Source: Methylobacterium sp. B4 (GTDB lineage: Bacteria; Pseudomonadota; Alphaproteobacteria; Rhizobiales; Beijerinckiaceae). From it: a stretch of 64,000 bases of DNA. Shown piece by piece: positions 62,503-64,000 of this stretch. The stretch spans positions 62,001 through 126,000 of the forward strand of contig NZ_QJJJ01000004.1 of the NCBI RefSeq assembly GCF_003201865.1, in the 5' to 3' direction. The position numbers and the translations under genes are program-made. Positions within the stretch are counted from its first letter, which is position 1; every line of letters begins with the position of its first letter. The notes beneath the pieces were generated by a model. That model was not told the DNA's origin, ran no database searches, and worked only from the letters and a program-made list of their open reading frames with translations.

Positions 62503-63072
62503 ATGGCGTGCCTGTCGATCCTCGATCGCGATGCGGTGCGCGCCGCGCCGGCGTTGCGCGAGCCCTGCAGCGGTCTCCTCGGCGGGGCCGGCATCACCGG
62601 GCCGGGTGGCCTCACCGCGGACGCGGTGACACTCGACACGCCGATCGACGAGTTGGAAAGCGACGCGTTCTCCCCCATTCTAGGCGATACTTTCGGCGTC
62701 GACCTCGTCCCCTGCCCGCGGCTGACCACGATCATGACGCGCAGCCAGCTCGAATACGGTGCGATCCGCGCGGACGGGCCGTCCAAGGTCGGGGCGCTGC
62801 TCGTCTCTATGAATGATGCATGGGACGCGCCCGCCGCGGGCCGCCGGCGGGTCCGCTTCGAGGGCCGGAACGACACGCCCTTCGCCGTCGCGGGGCCGCC
62901 GACGAGGGGCACGATGGTCGCTTGTCTGCGCTGCGACCTTTCCCGGCACGGCCCCGCGTCGCTCGAGGGCGAGCGTCGCGTCGTGCGGTCGATCTCGATG
63001 AAGGATGCGGCCGAGCCGCCGCGTGAGCGCAACCGGACGGCTCCGTTTTCAAAAGGTGGTTTCGGGCGGTGA
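62503..63072 (+). CDS. Hypothetical protein
   Basis: Product of 189 residues from ATG 62503. No family recognised with confidence. A segment (TADAVTLDTPIDELESDAFS, then PILGDTFGVDLVP) loosely resembles acyl carrier proteins but is shorter and lacks the Ser for phosphopantetheine. A middle part (MTRSQLEYGAIRADG) and a basic tail follow. Codon usage supports coding. Its stop (TGA at 63070) overlaps a possible GTG of the next gene. Confidence 0.5.
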   Translation: MACLSILDRDAVRAAPALREPCSGLLGGAGITGPGGLTADAVTLDTPIDELESDAFSPILGDTFGVDLVPCPRLTTIMTRSQLEYGAIRADGPSKVGALLVSMNDAWDAPAAGRRRVRFEGRNDTPFAVAGPPTRGTMVACLRCDLSRHGPASLEGERRVVRSISMKDAAEPPRERNRTAPFSKGGFGR

Positions 63073-63107
63073 ACGGCGAGGGTGGAGCGCATGCCGGGGG
63101 GACGGCG

Positions 63108-63779
63108 ATGACGGAGGCAGTGCGCGAGGCGGAGAAGCCCGGCGCGGGTGACGGCGAGTCGCCCGGCCCGGCGGCCGCGCGGCGCCGGCTGGCGATCCCG
63201 ATGATCCTGGCCGCGGGCTGGGGGGCGCTGTTCGCCTACACCGTCGTCGTGCTCACCGATGACGGTCCCGTGGCGGCCACGGCCGGGAGCAGCCGACACG
63301 TCTCCAGCGACGGCGGCGGTATCGATGTGCCGGAGGTGCGCCTGCCCGAGCCGGAGCGGGTCGCCGCGCCCGCCGCCGGCCATTCCGGACCCGCGCGGGT
63401 TCTCACCGTCGCCGCGCCCGCCCCGCCCCTGGAGATGGTGAGGCCGGACGCCGAGCCGCGGCCCGTCGCGCCGCAGGTGGAGCGCGCGGCCTTCGTCGGC
63501 GTGTGGGGGCCGACCCCCGTGGCCTGCGGCCAGCGCCAGCGCCGCCGCGGCTTCATACCCGCCACGATCAGCGAAGAGGGCGCCAAGGCCGGGCGCACCA
63601 TCTGCCGCTTCCGCAACAACCGTCGAGAGGGCAATGCCTGGACCATGGCGGCCGATTGCAGCGAGCGCGGCCGGCGCTGGACTTCGCAGGTGCGTCTGCT
63701 CGTCGAGCAGGACCGACTGACCTGGACGAGCGGCAAGGGACAGGCGAACTACATCCGCTGCGGGCGCAAATCGGGCTGA
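63108..63779 (+). CDS. Membrane-anchored protein with Cys-containing C-terminal domain
   Basis: Product of 223 residues from ATG 63108: one transmembrane helix (RLAIPMILAAGWGALFAYTV), a Pro/Ala-rich spacer and a C-terminal domain of about 95 residues (FVGVWGPTPVACGQ, GFIPATISEEGAKAGRTICR, WTMAADCSERGRRWTSQVRL, LTWTSGKGQANYIRCG) with four cysteines. Domain name not known to me. Exported by the helix. Its stop overlaps the convergent flavin-binding gene by 31 bases. Confidence 0.65.
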   Translation: MTEAVREAEKPGAGDGESPGPAAARRRLAIPMILAAGWGALFAYTVVVLTDDGPVAATAGSSRHVSSDGGGIDVPEVRLPEPERVAAPAAGHSGPARVLTVAAPAPPLEMVRPDAEPRPVAPQVERAAFVGVWGPTPVACGQRQRRRGFIPATISEEGAKAGRTICRFRNNRREGNAWTMAADCSERGRRWTSQVRLLVEQDRLTWTSGKGQANYIRCGRKSG

Positions 63780-64000
63780 AAACGCAGCGGCAGGGCTCCC
63801 GCCCGAAAGACGACCCGCTCGGGCGTGAAGCGCCAGAGCCGCTCGGCGCCCTCGATCCCGCAGGTCGCCGCCGGATCGAGCAGGACCTCGGTGCCGCCCG
63901 TCATCTGCAGAAGGTCGCCGCCGGAAAAATCGGGAAAGACAAGCCCGGCGCGCGGGTTCACGAGCAGGTTGCCCAGCGTATTGAAGAAGCGGTTGCCGGA
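63749..64000 (-). CDS. Pyridoxamine-phosphate-oxidase-like flavin-binding protein, N-terminus cut off
   Basis: The last 83 codons of a minus-strand gene whose start lies beyond the window. GNRFFNTLGNLLVNPRAGLV followed by FPDFSGGDLLQMTGGTEVLL is the typical FMN-binding strand region of general-stress or pyridoxamine-5-phosphate-oxidase-like proteins. The C-terminus is RFTPERVVFRAGALPLRFQP. It overlaps the end of the preceding plus-strand gene by 31 bases. Confidence 0.8.
   Translation of the reverse strand, partial: SGNRFFNTLGNLLVNPRAGLVFPDFSGGDLLQMTGGTEVLLDPAATCGIEGAERLWRFTPERVVFRAGALPLRFQPDLRPQRM

Noticed and set aside
62590..62710. Acyl carrier protein domain in the hypothetical protein at 62503
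   Set aside because: The resemblance covers only one helix-loop, is several residues short and lacks the phosphopantetheine Ser.
1..64000. CRISPR arrays, tRNA or rRNA genes, insertion sequences, prophage
   Set aside because: No regularly spaced repeats, no cloverleaf or rRNA-like sequence and no transposase, integrase or phage structural motifs were seen on either strand.

Overview
The window looks like chromosome of a Methylobacterium/Methylorubrum-type alphaproteobacterium (Rhizobiales/Hyphomicrobiales). The evidence is the very high GC with strongly GC-biased third codon positions, the trpA-accD-folC order, three MucR/Ros regulators, an EcfG-type sigma factor with a NepR-like segment, a giant growth-pole-ring-like coiled-coil protein, a DUF1489 protein and a CheZ of the alphaproteobacterial type. 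I see no rRNA, tRNA, CRISPR array, insertion sequence or prophage. Apart from dispersed repeats this is ordinary core and lineage-specific chromosome.

Layout. 1-4.6 kb (minus strand): folC (cut by the window edge), accD, trpA, then nudC and a HIT protein. 4.9-8.2 kb: an HD-GYP protein, a PepSY protein and a DbpA-like DEAD-box helicase. 8.6-14.5 kb: a membrane-anchored Ala/Pro-rich protein, a NarL-type kinase/regulator pair, a TenA-like protein and an APC permease. 14.7-18.6 kb (minus): an MBL hydrolase, an L,D-transpeptidase, an N-terminally extended MucR homologue and an overlapping GNAT-like gene. 19-25.2 kb: a long ABC exporter-like protein whose ATPase motifs are degraded, divergent from two membrane genes that look like alternative complex III subunits (an ActC-ActD fusion, then ActF) without any redox-cofactor subunit. 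25.2-31.4 kb: a class II amidotransferase, a NepR-EcfG fusion sigma factor, a second MucR, a VWA protein, a ferredoxin and an Hpt protein. 31.7-39.5 kb: the 2,584-residue growth-pole-ring-like protein. 39.6-46.5 kb: DUF1489, CheZ, an MFS carrier and a complete Mla-type lipid transport operon. 46.5-52.9 kb: an XRE-cupin regulator, thiD, thiE, a NadQ/NrtR-like regulator, a third MucR and argC. 53-64 kb: small stress-type genes, prmA, pepP, a coupled phosphatase/fructosamine-kinase pair, an SbmA/BacA-like ABC exporter, small secreted or membrane proteins and a flavin-binding protein cut by the right edge.

How the parts connect. Three sites with the layout GGAAC-N16-(C/T)G(T/C)T lie upstream of the DUF5872-type protein, a 66-residue protein and a 56-residue RMF-like protein, which suggests they are targets of the EcfG general stress response; an EcfG-type sigma factor is itself encoded in the window. 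Envelope and polar-growth functions cluster around 31-46 kb (growth-pole protein, CheZ, Mla). Thiamine salvage and synthesis (tenA, thiD, thiE) and NAD metabolism (nudC, NadQ-like) recur.

Least explained: the divergent pair at 19-25 kb (ATPase-degraded ABC protein plus an orphan ActCD/ActF membrane module), the NepR-EcfG fusion, the tandem-repeat architecture of the giant protein, and the three MucR paralogues that lack zinc-finger cysteines.
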